Assembly (NCBI GenBank): GCA_947258545.1 | Contig: CAMYJI010000012.1 | Coordinates: 1-57,019 of the forward strand | Length of the DNA stretch: 57,019 bases | Origin: an uncultured Ectothiorhodospiraceae bacterium | GTDB lineage: Bacteria; Pseudomonadota; Gammaproteobacteria; UBA9214 | Direction: 5' to 3' | Made by a program: the position numbers and the translations under genes | Notes under the pieces: generated by a model | What the model saw: only the letters and a program-made list of their open reading frames with translations | Databases searched by the model: none | Told to the model about the DNA's origin: nothing | In this document: piece after piece, positions 1-11,381 of the stretch | How positions within the stretch are numbered: the first letter of the stretch is position 1 | How the letters are laid out: every line of letters starts with the position of its first letter

Positions 1-21
1 GCTTGATGTAGAAGTGAAAAA

Positions 22-98
22 TGGCGCGCCCGGAAGGATTCGAACCTCCGACCGCCTGGTTCGTAGCCAGGTACTCTATCCAGCTGAGCTACGGGCGC
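22..98 (-). tRNA. tRNA-Arg (anticodon ACG)
   Basis: Full 77-nt cloverleaf on the minus strand. The acceptor stem GCGCCCG/CGGGCGC is perfect, with discriminator G and an encoded CCA. The anticodon arm CCTGG-CTACGAA-CCAGG gives anticodon ACG, which is expected to be edited to ICG and read CGU, CGC and CGA. The T arm carries GGTTCGAATCC. It lies downstream of tRNA-Ser and csrA, the order seen around csrA in many gammaproteobacteria. Confidence 0.98.
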
Positions 99-127
99 AT
101 TAAATCGGATGGGGATTATACATAAAT

Positions 128-146
128 TGGCGGAGAGGGAGGGATT
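128..146 (-). repeat. Copy of the tRNA-Ser 3' end
   Basis: Nineteen bases here are identical to the last 19 nt of the tRNA-Ser gene including CCA (positions 305-323). Homology then stops and GC-rich short hairpins follow up to about 220. A direct repeat of a tRNA 3' end is what a tRNA-targeting integrase leaves as a distal attachment site. It could also be a tRNA-Ser-derived dispersed repeat. No integrase is nearby. The open frame across it looks spurious. Confidence 0.6.
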
Positions 147-263
147 ACTCGGCCTGACGGCCTCGCCGTTCGGGGCCGCCACCTTTCGGCGACGTTCTGC
201 GCGGATCCGCCGCTTGTCAAACCCAACTATTAGATATCGAGGCTTTGAATCCATCCATCATAA

Positions 264-395
<132 letters not shown>

Positions 396-502
396 GTGTC
401 TTCCGGCAGCCGCAAGCGACCTGCTGACCACTGCCCGAGGAGGCGTAGCATACCGTTGCGGATATATGAGGTAAAGCTGGAAAGCGGGTGAAACGCGATC
501 AG

Positions 503-703
503 TCAGGAAGTGCCGGAACTGCTTGAGGGTTCCTGGCCCTGCTCCTGCTTGATCCGCTCGTAGATCTCTTCCCGGTGCACCGCGATATCCTTGGGTGCAT
601 TGACTCCGATCCTGACCTGATTGCCCTTGACTCCAAGGACTGTGACTGTCACATCGTCACCGATCATCAAGGTCTCGCCCACCCTGCGTGTGAGTATCAA
701 CAT
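503..703 (-). CDS. csrA: Carbon storage regulator CsrA/RsmA
   Basis: This 66-residue protein starts [10 protein letters not shown], the invariant first strand of CsrA. It keeps the family landmarks L4, the GNQVR turn (27-31) and the RNA-contacting V42-H43-R44. CsrA dimers bind GGA motifs in mRNA leaders and control translation and stability. The N-terminal 50 residues are canonical; the serine-rich tail (PSSSSGTS) is variable in the family. The start is supported by an AAGGAGA ribosome-binding site. The position downstream of lysC and alaS and upstream of tRNA-Ser is conserved in gammaproteobacteria. Confidence 0.98.
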   Translation of the reverse strand: MLILTRRVGETLMIGDDVTVTVLGVKGNQVRIGVNAPKDIAVHREEIYERIKQEQGQEPSSSSGTS

Positions 704-906
704 TGTTCCCTCTCCTTGTTTTCTGTGTTCCCTGCCAAAGGATTCACGGCTCTTGTTGAAGTGACCGGCCGTGTACTTCTATTTTTCGGCTCCTGCAATT
801 AATGCTGAAGCCCTACCTTATTTTCGGTAGATATTTAAAGAGGATAGCACAACCCTTTCGAATGGGTATTAATACTATTACATTAAGTAAGTTTATTATA
901 TTGAAT

Positions 907-2136
907 CTAAACGGTGCCGGGCTGTGCGAGGTTGAAGGCATCGTGCAGGGTACGCACACCGAGTTCGAGGTACTTTTCATCCACCACGACGGAGATCTTG
1001 ATCTCGGAGGTGGAAATCATGCGGATATTGACGCCCTCCCTGGCGAGCGCCTCGAACATGGTCGAGGCAATGCCGGCGTGGGAACGCATGCCGACACCCA
1101 CCAGCGAGATCTTCACGATCTTGTCGTCCCCGGTGACCTCCCGGGCACCGAGCTTGTTGGCGGTCTGCTGCAGGATAGCGAGGGCCCCGGGGTAATCGTT
1201 GCGGTGCACGGTGAAGGTAAAGTCCGTGGTCGCACCATCCGGCGCGACGTTCTGGATGATCATGTCCACCTCGATATTGGCGTCGGCAATCGGGCCCAGC
1301 AGCTGGTGCGCCACGCCGGGGCGGTCGGGCACACCCAGAATGGTGAGCTTGGCCTCGTCGCGATTAAAGGCAATGCCTGAGATCAATGCCTGTTCCATGT
1401 TCTCATCCTCGTAGGTTATGAGCGTGCCCTCGCCCTCCTCGAACGAAGACAGGACACGCAGCGGCACATTGTAACGGCCGGCAAAACTGACGGAACGGAT
1501 CTGCAACACCTTGGAACCCAGGCTGGCCATCTCCAGCATTTCCTCGAAGGTAATGCGTTCCAGGCGGCGTGCGTCCGGGACCACCCGGGGGTCGGTGGTG
1601 TACACGCCGTCGACATCGGTATAGATCTGGCACTCATCCGCCTTCAGCGCCGCGGCCAGCGCCACCGCCGTGGTATCGGAGCCGCCCCGGCCGAGGGTGG
1701 TGATATTGCCGCCCTCGTCCACGCCCTGGAACCCCGCCACGACCACGACCCGGCCGGCCGCCAGGTCCGCGTGGATCCGCTGGTCCTCGATTTCCTGGAT
1801 GCGCGCCTTGTTATGGGCACTGTCCGTCAGGATATGCACCTGGGTCCCGGTATAGGAACGTGCGGGACAGCCGCGCTTTTCCAGCGCCATGCTCAACAAG
1901 GCGATGGTGACCTGTTCACCGGTGGACAGCAGCACATCGAGTTCGCGCGGCACCAGCGTATCGGTAATGGCGGCCGCCAAGGACAGCAGGCGGTCGGTCT
2001 CGCCGCTCATGGCCGACACCACGACCACGACAGCGTGACCCTGGTCGCGCGAACGCAGCACCCGGTCCGCAACATTTTCGATGCGTTCCGGGCTGCCGAC
2101 CGAGGTCCCGCCATATTTTTGAACGATTAGTTTCAT
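907..2136 (-). CDS. lysC: Aspartate kinase (aspartokinase)
   Basis: The 409-residue enzyme phosphorylates L-aspartate, the first step towards lysine, threonine, methionine and diaminopimelate. The amino-acid-kinase signature KYGGTSVG is at residues 7-14. Two ACT regulatory domains follow, roughly 265-335 (motif GVPDRPGV) and 345-405 (VGVGMRSHAG), the binding sites for feedback inhibitors. The length matches the monofunctional class found in pseudomonads (about 410). The ribosome-binding site is weak. It lies 101 bp after alaS and 203 bp before csrA in the same direction. Confidence 0.97.
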   Translation of the reverse strand: MKLIVQKYGGTSVGSPERIENVADRVLRSRDQGHAVVVVVSAMSGETDRLLSLAAAITDTLVPRELDVLLSTGEQVTIALLSMALEKRGCPARSYTGTQVHILTDSAHNKARIQEIEDQRIHADLAAGRVVVVAGFQGVDEGGNITTLGRGGSDTTAVALAAALKADECQIYTDVDGVYTTDPRVVPDARRLERITFEEMLEMASLGSKVLQIRSVSFAGRYNVPLRVLSSFEEGEGTLITYEDENMEQALISGIAFNRDEAKLTILGVPDRPGVAHQLLGPIADANIEVDMIIQNVAPDGATTDFTFTVHRNDYPGALAILQQTANKLGAREVTGDDKIVKISLVGVGMRSHAGIASTMFEALAREGVNIRMISTSEIKISVVVDEKYLELGVRTLHDAFNLAQPGTV

Positions 2137-2237
2137 ATCAGAATCAGGTTAACAAATGTCAGCCAAGTCATTGGAGAACTGTGCAAAAAATAATAAAGGC
2201 CGGGGATTAAACGACACAAGGCAGATGGTTTTGGTCT

Positions 2238-4841
<2,604 letters not shown>

Positions 4842-4965
4842 AGAAACACGTTCCGAATCGACCCTTGCCGGCCGTAGCTGGTTGAAAAGCTCAGGCTTTT
4901 ATTATTCAGGCATTGGCGCCGGAATGAAATACCTTTTAGGCATTAGATGGCGGGTGTGCAGCAGC

Positions 4966-5427
4966 CTACTCCGGGTCCCGAAACACGGCGGAGATCTGCT
5001 CGGTGGTAAAACCGCGCTGCTGGAGAAAACGCATCTGGCGGCTGCGCTCCCCGAAATCAGCCGGTAGCGCCGTCCCGAAACGCTTGCGGCGTACCCGGTC
5101 GATCAGCGCACGCCACTCGTCGTCGTGGGCCTCCAGGCAGGTGCTGATCAGGTCGTCGTCGATGCCGCGCGCGCGCAATTCCGCGCGGATCTTTTGTGGT
5201 CCGGAGCCGCGCTGAATACGGGCATGAACGAAGGACTCGGTAAAGCGGGCATCGCTCAGCAGGCCGTCTGCAAGCAATGCGGCGATGGTTTCATCGACAA
5301 GCTCCGCCTCGAAGCCCCGCCCCGCCAGCTTGCGGGTCAGTTCGAGCCGGCCATGTTCCCTGCGCGCCAGATAGTCGAGCGCCGCCTTCCTGGCCCGGGT
5401 GCTGTCAGCGGCCGCCTCAGGCTTCAG
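4966..5427 (-). CDS. recX: RecA regulator RecX, probable CTG start
   Basis: RecX binds RecA filaments and limits their extension. The recognisable protein begins at [16 protein letters not shown] and runs through three helical repeats to [11 protein letters not shown]. The frame has no ATG, GTG or TTG near that point: the next upstream standard starts lie well inside recA. The best candidate is CTG at 5427-5425, nine nucleotides after a perfect AGGAGG (5437-5442), giving [14 protein letters not shown] and 153 residues, the normal length. The start would overlap the recA stop codon, so translational coupling is likely. The gene is certain; the start is inference. Confidence 0.85.
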   Translation of the reverse strand: MKPEAAADSTRARKAALDYLARREHGRLELTRKLAGRGFEAELVDETIAALLADGLLSDARFTESFVHARIQRGSGPQKIRAELRARGIDDDLISTCLEAHDDEWRALIDRVRRKRFGTALPADFGERSRQMRFLQQRGFTTEQISAVFRDPE

Positions 5428-6457
5428 CTTCCACTGCCTCCTGCTCTTGCTCGGCCGCGACCGCTGGGGTGCCCAGCAGTTCAGCGCGGATCTTCGCCTC
5501 GATGTCGCCGGCGATGTCCGGGTTCTGCTTGAGGAATTCGCGCACGTTTTCCTTGCCCTGACCGATGCGGTCACCGTTGTAGCTGTACCAGGCACCCGAC
5601 TTGTCGACAAAACCGTGCTGTACGCCCAGGTCGATCAGTTCTGCCTCGCGCGAGATGCCTTCGCCATAGAGGATCTGGAACTCGGCCTTCTTGAAGGGCG
5701 GCGCCATCTTGTTCTTGACCACCTTGACGCGAGTCTCGTTGCCGATGATTTCGTCGCCCTTCTTGATGGCGCCGATGCGGCGGATATCCATGCGCACGGA
5801 AGAATAGAATTTAAGCGCGTTGCCGCCGGTGGTGGTCTCCGGGTTGCCGAACATGACACCGATCTTCATGCGGATCTGGTTGATGAAGATCACCATGGTG
5901 TTGGAGCGTTTGATGTTGCCGGTCAGCTTGCGTAGCGCCTGTGACATGAGCCGGGCCTGCAGGCCCATGTGCGAATCACCCATGTCGCCCTCGATTTCGG
6001 CCTTGGGTGTGAGCGCCGCCACGGAATCGACCACGACCACGTCGATCGACCCGGAACGCACCAGCATGTCGGTGATCTCCAGCGCCTGTTCGCCGGTGTC
6101 GGGCTGGGAGACCAGCAGCTCATCGACATCCACGCCCAGCTTTTCGGCATACCCCGGGTCGAGCGCGTGCTCGGCATCCACGAAGGCGGCCGTACCGCCG
6201 GCCTTCTGCGCCTCGGCGATGACCTGCAGGGTGAGTGTGGTCTTGCCGGAGGACTCCGGTCCGTAGACCTCGACGACACGACCGCGCGGCAGGCCGCCGA
6301 TCCCGAGTGCCACGTCCAGCCCCAGTGAACCGGTGGAAACCACATCGACATCCCGTACCGCGCTGACATCCCCCATGCGCATCACCGCACCCTTGCCGAA
6401 TTGCTTCTCGATCTGGCTCAGTGCCGCACCCAATGCCTTGCGTTTGTTGTCTTCCAT
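5417..6457 (-). CDS. recA: Recombinase RecA
   Basis: This is the strand-exchange ATPase and LexA coprotease, 346 residues from the ATG at 6457. A GGAGG lies just upstream; a TTG four codons earlier overlaps that site and is rejected. The Walker A motif GPESSGKTT is near residue 67, Walker [11 protein letters not shown] near 140, and the L2 region [22 protein letters not shown] near 195. The C-terminal tail is acidic ([11 protein letters not shown]), as in other RecA proteins where it modulates filament formation. It overlaps recX downstream. Confidence 0.99.
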   Translation of the reverse strand: MEDNKRKALGAALSQIEKQFGKGAVMRMGDVSAVRDVDVVSTGSLGLDVALGIGGLPRGRVVEVYGPESSGKTTLTLQVIAEAQKAGGTAAFVDAEHALDPGYAEKLGVDVDELLVSQPDTGEQALEITDMLVRSGSIDVVVVDSVAALTPKAEIEGDMGDSHMGLQARLMSQALRKLTGNIKRSNTMVIFINQIRMKIGVMFGNPETTTGGNALKFYSSVRMDIRRIGAIKKGDEIIGNETRVKVVKNKMAPPFKKAEFQILYGEGISREAELIDLGVQHGFVDKSGAWYSYNGDRIGQGKENVREFLKQNPDIAGDIEAKIRAELLGTPAVAAEQEQEAVEAEA

Positions 6458-6527
6458 TTGCCCCTCCAAAGTGTTGTTCGTGGTCTGACGTCCGTGTCCG
6501 CCACAGATATCGGCGAAGCCGGGATTA

Positions 6528-7082
6528 TCACATAGATGGGGGCTGGCCCTCTAGCGGCCAGCGCCGGATGATGCGATATACCGGTCCGGACGGGTCGGTG
6601 ACTGACTCGACCAGACAGAAATTGCTGATTGACCAGCGGATCGGATCGATTTCAGTGACCGGCAGCGCGCGTCCGGCCTTGCGTGCCAGCGTCACATGCG
6701 CCTGCCAGGGCCGGGTCTCCGGTTGCAGCCCGCAGGCCTGCAAGGCCGTGCGCAGGCCCTCCACCAATGCCCACACCGCGGCCGGGGTATGGGACGCCCC
6801 GGCCCAGAGGATGCGCGGCCGTGGCCAGTACCCGACACGGTCGATGCTCAGTTCAAACGGACCGGCCCGGATGTCCGCCGCGGCCGCCTCCAGGCATTCA
6901 CGCACCTCCGTGCTGACGGCACCGGGAAATGCCAGGGTGATGTGCAGGTTGGCGTCAATCACTCGCCGGGCCTGCTTGCGGATATGGGCGTGCGCAAAAC
7001 CGGCCAGTGCGTCACGCACCTTGGCATCGGGCCACAGGGCGAAGAACAGCCGCTGCGTCGGTTCAGCCGGCCTCGAGCACAT
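6528..7082 (-). CDS. thpR: RNA 2',3'-cyclic phosphodiesterase (LigT/ThpR family)
   Basis: A 2H phosphoesterase of 184 residues. Both catalytic H-x-T motifs are present: HITLAF and HVTLAR. ThpR proteins open 2',3'-cyclic phosphate ends of RNA. The frame is open much further upstream, but that part lies within pncC and is a shadow. ATG 7082 ([18 protein letters not shown]) is chosen because family homology begins there and a GGAGGGG sits seven bases before it. It overlaps the end of pncC by 20 bp, suggesting translational coupling. Confidence 0.9.
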   Translation of the reverse strand: MCSRPAEPTQRLFFALWPDAKVRDALAGFAHAHIRKQARRVIDANLHITLAFPGAVSTEVRECLEAAAADIRAGPFELSIDRVGYWPRPRILWAGASHTPAAVWALVEGLRTALQACGLQPETRPWQAHVTLARKAGRALPVTEIDPIRWSISNFCLVESVTDPSGPVYRIIRRWPLEGQPPSM

Positions 7083-7551
7083 CCAGCAGCCCCTCCAGGG
7101 CATGCGCCACAGACTGACGCCGGACGGCCTCCCGGTCACCACCGTAGTGCCGGGTCTCGACCCGCGGCACACCGCCGCGCGCGGCCCAGGCGAAGCACAC
7201 CGTGCCGACCGGCTTGCCGGGCACATCACCGCCGGGTCCGGCGATCCCGCTGATGGCCAGTGCCAGGTCCGCCGGACAGTGCTGCAACACGCCTTCCGCC
7301 ATCTCCCGCACGGTCGCCTCGCTGACCGCCCCGGCGGCGTCCAGGGTGGCCGCGGCCACACCCAGCATGTCCTGCTTGGAGCGGTTGCTGTAGGTCACAA
7401 AGCCGCGCTCGAACCACCGCGAACTGCCAGGCAGGTCGGTCAGGACCTTCGCCACCCAGCCGCCGGTGCAGGACTCGGCCACGGCCAGCATCCTGCCTTG
7501 CTGTAGCAAAACCTCCCCAACCTGTTGCGCAAGCCTGCTCATGTCAGTCAT
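7063..7551 (-). CDS. pncC: Nicotinamide-nucleotide amidase (CinA C-terminal family)
   Basis: This 162-residue protein is the stand-alone CinA C-terminal domain. PncC hydrolyses NMN to nicotinate mononucleotide and ammonia for NAD salvage. The signatures AESCTGG (residues 25-31) and the glycine-rich AISGIAGPGGD (about 98-108) are intact. It lies upstream of recA as in many gammaproteobacteria, with thpR inserted between. ATG 7551 is the longest start; ATG 7542 is also possible. Confidence 0.93.
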   Translation of the reverse strand: MTDMSRLAQQVGEVLLQQGRMLAVAESCTGGWVAKVLTDLPGSSRWFERGFVTYSNRSKQDMLGVAAATLDAAGAVSEATVREMAEGVLQHCPADLALAISGIAGPGGDVPGKPVGTVCFAWAARGGVPRVETRHYGGDREAVRRQSVAHALEGLLDVLEAG

Positions 7552-7599
7552 CCCGGCATCTTATTGCAGATCTGCAACCATCTGCAAAATAAAACCATG

Positions 7600-8060
7600 C
7601 TCACCGCAGAGTACACTGAGAAAAGAAAAATAAACTTCACCGCAAAGGCGCAATGGGCGCAAAGGACGCAAAGAAAAACATTTATAACTTAAAACCCACT
7701 GCTGTCCCACTTAATTCCTTCTCCCCTTCAAGGGGAGAAGGTTAGGATGAGGGGTGAGAAATGAAGTTTCTTAACTGCATGATTTATCAACCCTCACCCT
7801 GGCCCTCTCCCGCTCATGGGAGAGGGGATTCTATCCCTGACATCACACACATATTTCATGTCTCTGTTCCAATTGCTTTCACTTTTAATACTGTATACAA
7901 AGGTGCTTGCTCAGAACTAATACGAGATAAGTGGGACAGCAGTGACTTAAAACCCATTATCATCTCCCATGTTAAGGAAATTTCTACATGCGAGAAAATG
8001 ACACCGTTTTGTTAACGTTATTGTCTTTGCGCCCATTGCGCCTTTGCGGTGGTTTATTTT
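7600..8060. repeat. Nested GCAAAGGCGC-type inverted repeat (locus A)
   Basis: The region between pncC and mutS has no credible gene. A 26-bp perfect inverted repeat, arms 7639-7664 and 8025-8050, bears the core ACCGCAAAGGCGCAATGGG. An AAAAATAAAC-like stretch extends the symmetry outside the arms. A related CGCAGAGTACACTGAG tract lies at 7604-7619. Between the arms sits a separate transposon-like element (7699-7942). Relatives occur near 28.2, 29.9 and 52.8 kb. The open frame at 7761-8015 has no family resemblance or start signal and is not called. Confidence 0.8.
7699..7942. mobile_element. 244-bp non-autonomous element with 12-bp target duplication
   Basis: The ends are 15-bp perfect inverted repeats, CTGCTGTCCCACTTA at 7699-7713 and its complement at 7928-7942. 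The element is flanked by the direct repeat ACTTAAAACCCA at 7687-7698 and 7945-7956, as expected of a target-site duplication. A 10-13 bp duplication is typical of IS4-group transposases, so this may be a MITE mobilised by such an enzyme (inference). Inside are two hairpin-forming CTCTCCCC/GGGGAGA blocks at about 7720-7740 and 7797-7830. No coding content is seen. Confidence 0.8.
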
Positions 8061-8080
8061 TTTAATTTTCCGCGGCCTCT

Positions 8081-8201
8081 CGGTAACTGCGTCCTGCGTA
8101 GCCTAAAGCGCCTACTGTTGGTACTCTCGGCCCTGGCATCCTGCTTCGCTCTACCGAGTCCATCCATGGACTCGTACCTCCTGCTTCCCTGTAGTCGTGC
8201 G
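8081..8201 (-). repeat. Modular insert repeat, copy A (121 bp)
   Basis: In minus orientation this starts CGACTACAGGGAAGCAGGAG and ends ACGCAGGACGCAGTTACCG. Its two ends match inserts at 28295-28407, 30251-30343 and 52855-52903. This copy has a private middle section with a GAGTCCATGGATGGACTC palindrome. It shares with the 28.3-kb copy the segment CCAACAGTAGGCGCTTTAGG. It lies about 70 bp upstream of mutS. Confidence 0.75.
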
Positions 8202-8273
8202 TCTCTGCTGTAAATTCACCTGATGGCTGATACCACCTCCGCAAACCGACCGTATTGAGGTAGACTTCGCGCC

Positions 8274-10847
8274 ATGTCAGGATCGTCCGGCCACACCCCA
8301 ATGATGCAGCAGTACCTCGGCATCAAGTCCGAGCACCCGGACATCCTGGTGTTCTACCGCATGGGGGACTTCTACGAGCTGTTCTACGAGGATGCACGAC
8401 GTGCCGCACGCCTGCTGGATATCACCCTGACGGCACGCGGGCAGTCGGCCGGAGAACCCATTCCCATGGCCGGTGTCCCGGCACATGCCGCCGAGCAGTA
8501 CCTCGGTCGCCTGGTGCGCCAGGGCGAGTCCGTGGCCATCTGCGAACAGGTCGGCGATGTCGGCGCGAGCAAGGGGCCGGTGGAACGCAAGGTGACACGC
8601 ATCGTGACACCGGGCACGGTGACCGATGAGGCCCTGCTGGATGATCGCCGTGACAACCTGCTGGTTGCCATCAACAAGGCCGGCAAGACCTGGGGGCTCG
8701 CCACCCTGGACCTTACGGGCGGACGCTTCAGCGTCCAGGAGGTTTCGACCGAAGAGGCCCTGCTGGGCGAACTGGAACGTCTGCGCCCCGCCGAACTCAT
8801 CTGCAACGAGGACGTGAAACTGCCCGCGGCCATCAACAGTGCCCCCGGCCTGCGCCTGCAGCCACCCTGGCACTACGAAAGCGACACGTCCCGGCGCCAG
8901 TTGAATGAACAATTCGGCACCCACGATCTTTCCGGCTTCGGCTGCGACGGTCTCGACTGCGCCATCGGCGCCGCGGGCAGCTTGCTGCAGTACGTAAAAA
9001 ATACCCAGCGTACCGCCCTGCCCCACCTGCGCAGCCTGGGCGTGGAAAAACATGCGGACAGCCTGGTGATGGACGCGGCCACGCGCCGCAACCTTGAACT
9101 GGAACACTCGAGCAGCGGTACCGAGGGACACACCCTGGTTGCCGTGCTCGACCACACGGCTACCAGCATGGGCGGGCGGTTGCTGAGACGCTGGCTGAAC
9201 CGGCCGTTGCGCGCTGCAGAACAGCTGCAACGGCGCCACCAATGCGTCGGCCTGCTGGCGGAAGACCGGCGCTTCGAGGACCTGCACGAGCTGCTCAAGG
9301 GCATCGCTGATATCGAACGCATCCTGGCACGCGTGGCACTCATGTCGGCCCGCCCGCGCGATATCAGCGGCCTGCGCGACAGCCTCGGGCAGACCCCCGC
9401 CATACTGGAACGGTTGTCAGGATTCGATGATCCCTTGCTGGATGAACTCGCCGGGCGCATCGGCGAGCACCCCGAGGTGCATGAACTGCTGTGCCGGGCC
9501 CTTGTCGAGACCCCGCCGGTACTGGTTCGCGACGGCGGTGTGCTCGCCGCCGGTTACGACGAGGAACTCGATGAATTGCGCAACCTGAGCGAGCATGGCG
9601 ACCAGGTCCTGGTCGAGATGGAGGCCCGGGAACGCGAGCGCAGCGGGATCGCCGGCCTCAAGATCAGCTACAACCGGGTGCATGGCTATTACATCGAGGT
9701 CAGCCGGCAACAGGCCGACAAGGTACCCGCGGACTACCAGCGCCGCCAGACACTCAAGGCGGTCGAACGCTACATCACCCCGGAGCTCAAGGCGCACGAG
9801 GACAAGGTACTGAGTGCACGCGAGCGCGCCCTGGCACGGGAGAAGGCGCTCTACAATGCACTGCTGGAGTCGCTGGGTGCCTCTATCGAATCCCTGGGCC
9901 GTTGCGCGGGGGGGCTCGCCGAACTCGATGTACTGGCCACCTTTGCCGAACGCGCCCTCAGCCTGAATCTGACCTGCCCGGTACTGAACGAGCGCCCCGG
10001 GATCAGCATCGAGGGCGGCCGCCACCCGGTGGTTGAACAACTGCTGGACGAGCCCTTTATCCCCAACGATACCCGGCTCAATACCAAACAACGCATGCTC
10101 ATCATCACCGGGCCCAACATGGGCGGTAAATCAACCTACATGCGCCAGACGGCGCTCATCGTGCTGCTGGCTCATATCGGTTGCTATGTCCCTGCCGACA
10201 AGGCGGTCATCGGTCCGATCGACCGCATCTTCACCCGCATTGGCGCCTCCGACGACCTCGCCGGCGGGCGTTCCACCTTCATGGTCGAGATGACCGAGAC
10301 CGCGAACATCCTGCATAACGCCAGCGCCAACAGCCTGGTGCTGATGGACGAGATCGGCCGCGGCACCAGCACCTATGATGGCCTGTCGCTGGCCTGGGCC
10401 TGCGCGGTCGATCTCGCCACACGGATCAAGGCCTTCACCCTGTTCGCGACGCACTATTTTGAACTGACCTCACTGCCGGAAACCTATGAAGGCATCGCCA
10501 ACGTGCACCTCGACGCGGTCGAGCACGGTGACCGGATCGTGTTTCTCCATGCGGTGAAGGAAGGCGCGGCTGACCGCAGCTACGGCCTGCATGTTGCGGC
10601 CCTGGCCGGCGTACCGCGCGCGGTCATCGGGCAGGCACGGCAGCGCCTGGATGAACTGGAGGAAAGTGGCGCCGACACCCCTGCGAAACCGGTGCCCCGC
10701 GCCCAGATGGGCCTGTTTGATATCGCCCTTGGGCATCCCCTCGTGGATGCATTGGAGGGTGTCGATCCGGACAGCATGACGCCACAGCAGGCACACCAGC
10801 TGCTGTATACCCTCAAGGACCTGGTGCAGCAGAAACTCAACGGATAA
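8274..10847 (+). CDS. mutS: DNA mismatch repair protein MutS
   Basis: This 857-residue mismatch sensor has the mismatch-reading F33-Y34-E35 motif inside MGDFYELF. The Walker [10 protein letters not shown] is at residues 613-621, followed by Walker [17 protein letters not shown] and the ABC-type C-terminal ATPase. The short C-terminal tail ([20 protein letters not shown]) is the tetramerisation helix region. Length is typical. The gene opens a plus-strand block after a long repeat-rich gap. mutL is not in the window. Confidence 0.99.
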   Translation: MSGSSGHTPMMQQYLGIKSEHPDILVFYRMGDFYELFYEDARRAARLLDITLTARGQSAGEPIPMAGVPAHAAEQYLGRLVRQGESVAICEQVGDVGASKGPVERKVTRIVTPGTVTDEALLDDRRDNLLVAINKAGKTWGLATLDLTGGRFSVQEVSTEEALLGELERLRPAELICNEDVKLPAAINSAPGLRLQPPWHYESDTSRRQLNEQFGTHDLSGFGCDGLDCAIGAAGSLLQYVKNTQRTALPHLRSLGVEKHADSLVMDAATRRNLELEHSSSGTEGHTLVAVLDHTATSMGGRLLRRWLNRPLRAAEQLQRRHQCVGLLAEDRRFEDLHELLKGIADIERILARVALMSARPRDISGLRDSLGQTPAILERLSGFDDPLLDELAGRIGEHPEVHELLCRALVETPPVLVRDGGVLAAGYDEELDELRNLSEHGDQVLVEMEARERERSGIAGLKISYNRVHGYYIEVSRQQADKVPADYQRRQTLKAVERYITPELKAHEDKVLSARERALAREKALYNALLESLGASIESLGRCAGGLAELDVLATFAERALSLNLTCPVLNERPGISIEGGRHPVVEQLLDEPFIPNDTRLNTKQRMLIITGPNMGGKSTYMRQTALIVLLAHIGCYVPADKAVIGPIDRIFTRIGASDDLAGGRSTFMVEMTETANILHNASANSLVLMDEIGRGTSTYDGLSLAWACAVDLATRIKAFTLFATHYFELTSLPETYEGIANVHLDAVEHGDRIVFLHAVKEGAADRSYGLHVAALAGVPRAVIGQARQRLDELEESGADTPAKPVPRAQMGLFDIALGHPLVDALEGVDPDSMTPQQAHQLLYTLKDLVQQKLNG

Positions 10848-10869
10848 CCATCCAGGCACAGCCAGGCTT

Positions 10870-10878
10870 TGCTATAAT
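10870..10878 (+). promoter_or_regulatory. Extended -10 promoter for fdxA
   Basis: TGCTATAAT is a perfect extended -10 element 120 bp before the ferredoxin start. No good -35 is seen at 17 bp, which is common for extended -10 promoters. It gives fdxA its own transcript after mutS. Confidence 0.55.
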
Positions 10879-10998
10879 CTGCACTTTATAGATTATTTGT
10901 CACCTGATTACAGTGGCTTATATTTCACACCTGAGAAAATGGATGATGCTGTCGGCAAGTGTTATGGCCTGCAACAGCGAACGCTCCAGGAGAACCAT

Positions 10999-11322
10999 AT
11001 GACGTTTGTCGTCACTGAAAACTGCATCAAGTGCAAATACACCGACTGTGTCGAGGTGTGCCCGGTGGACTGTTTCCACGAAGGGCCCAACTTTCTGGTG
11101 ATTGACCCGGATGAATGCATCGATTGCACCCTGTGTGAGCCGGAATGCCCCATCAATGCCATCTATGCCGAGGACGACCTGCCCGAGGGACAGGAACACT
11201 TCCTCGAGCTCAACGAGGAACTTGCCAGGGATTGGCCGGTCATCACCCAGATGAAGGACGCCCCGGAGGATGCGGACGAGTGGAAGGACAAACCCGACAA
11301 GCTCCAGTACCTGGAACGCTGA
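10999..11322 (+). CDS. fdxA: 7Fe ferredoxin FdxA ([3Fe-4S][4Fe-4S])
   Basis: The protein has 107 residues from ATG 10999, with AGGAGA upstream; an upstream in-frame extension is rejected. Cysteines 9, 17 and 50 fit a [3Fe-4S] cluster and 21, 40, 43 and 46 a [4Fe-4S] cluster, the spacing of Azotobacter ferredoxin I. C12 and C25 are extra. The acidic C-terminal half ([23 protein letters not shown]) is characteristic of this group. It is a low-potential electron carrier; the partner is unknown. mutS-fdxA adjacency occurs in other gammaproteobacteria. Confidence 0.95.
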   Translation: MTFVVTENCIKCKYTDCVEVCPVDCFHEGPNFLVIDPDECIDCTLCEPECPINAIYAEDDLPEGQEHFLELNEELARDWPVITQMKDAPEDADEWKDKPDKLQYLER

Positions 11323-11381
11323 AGGACGGTCCATAAACCGCTATTTCCCCAGCGCAATGCAACCCGGCCGGGAGTCGCCCC

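Noticed and set aside
5428..5610. N-terminal extension of recX to ATG 5610
   Set aside because: The 61 extra codons lie inside recA in another frame and are arginine/serine-rich shadow sequence without RecX homology.
6458..6469. TTG start four codons upstream for recA
   Set aside because: It overlaps the GGAGG Shine-Dalgarno of the ATG at 6457.
7761..8015. 84-codon frame between pncC and mutS
   Set aside because: It lies across the MITE end and target duplication, with no start signal or family features.
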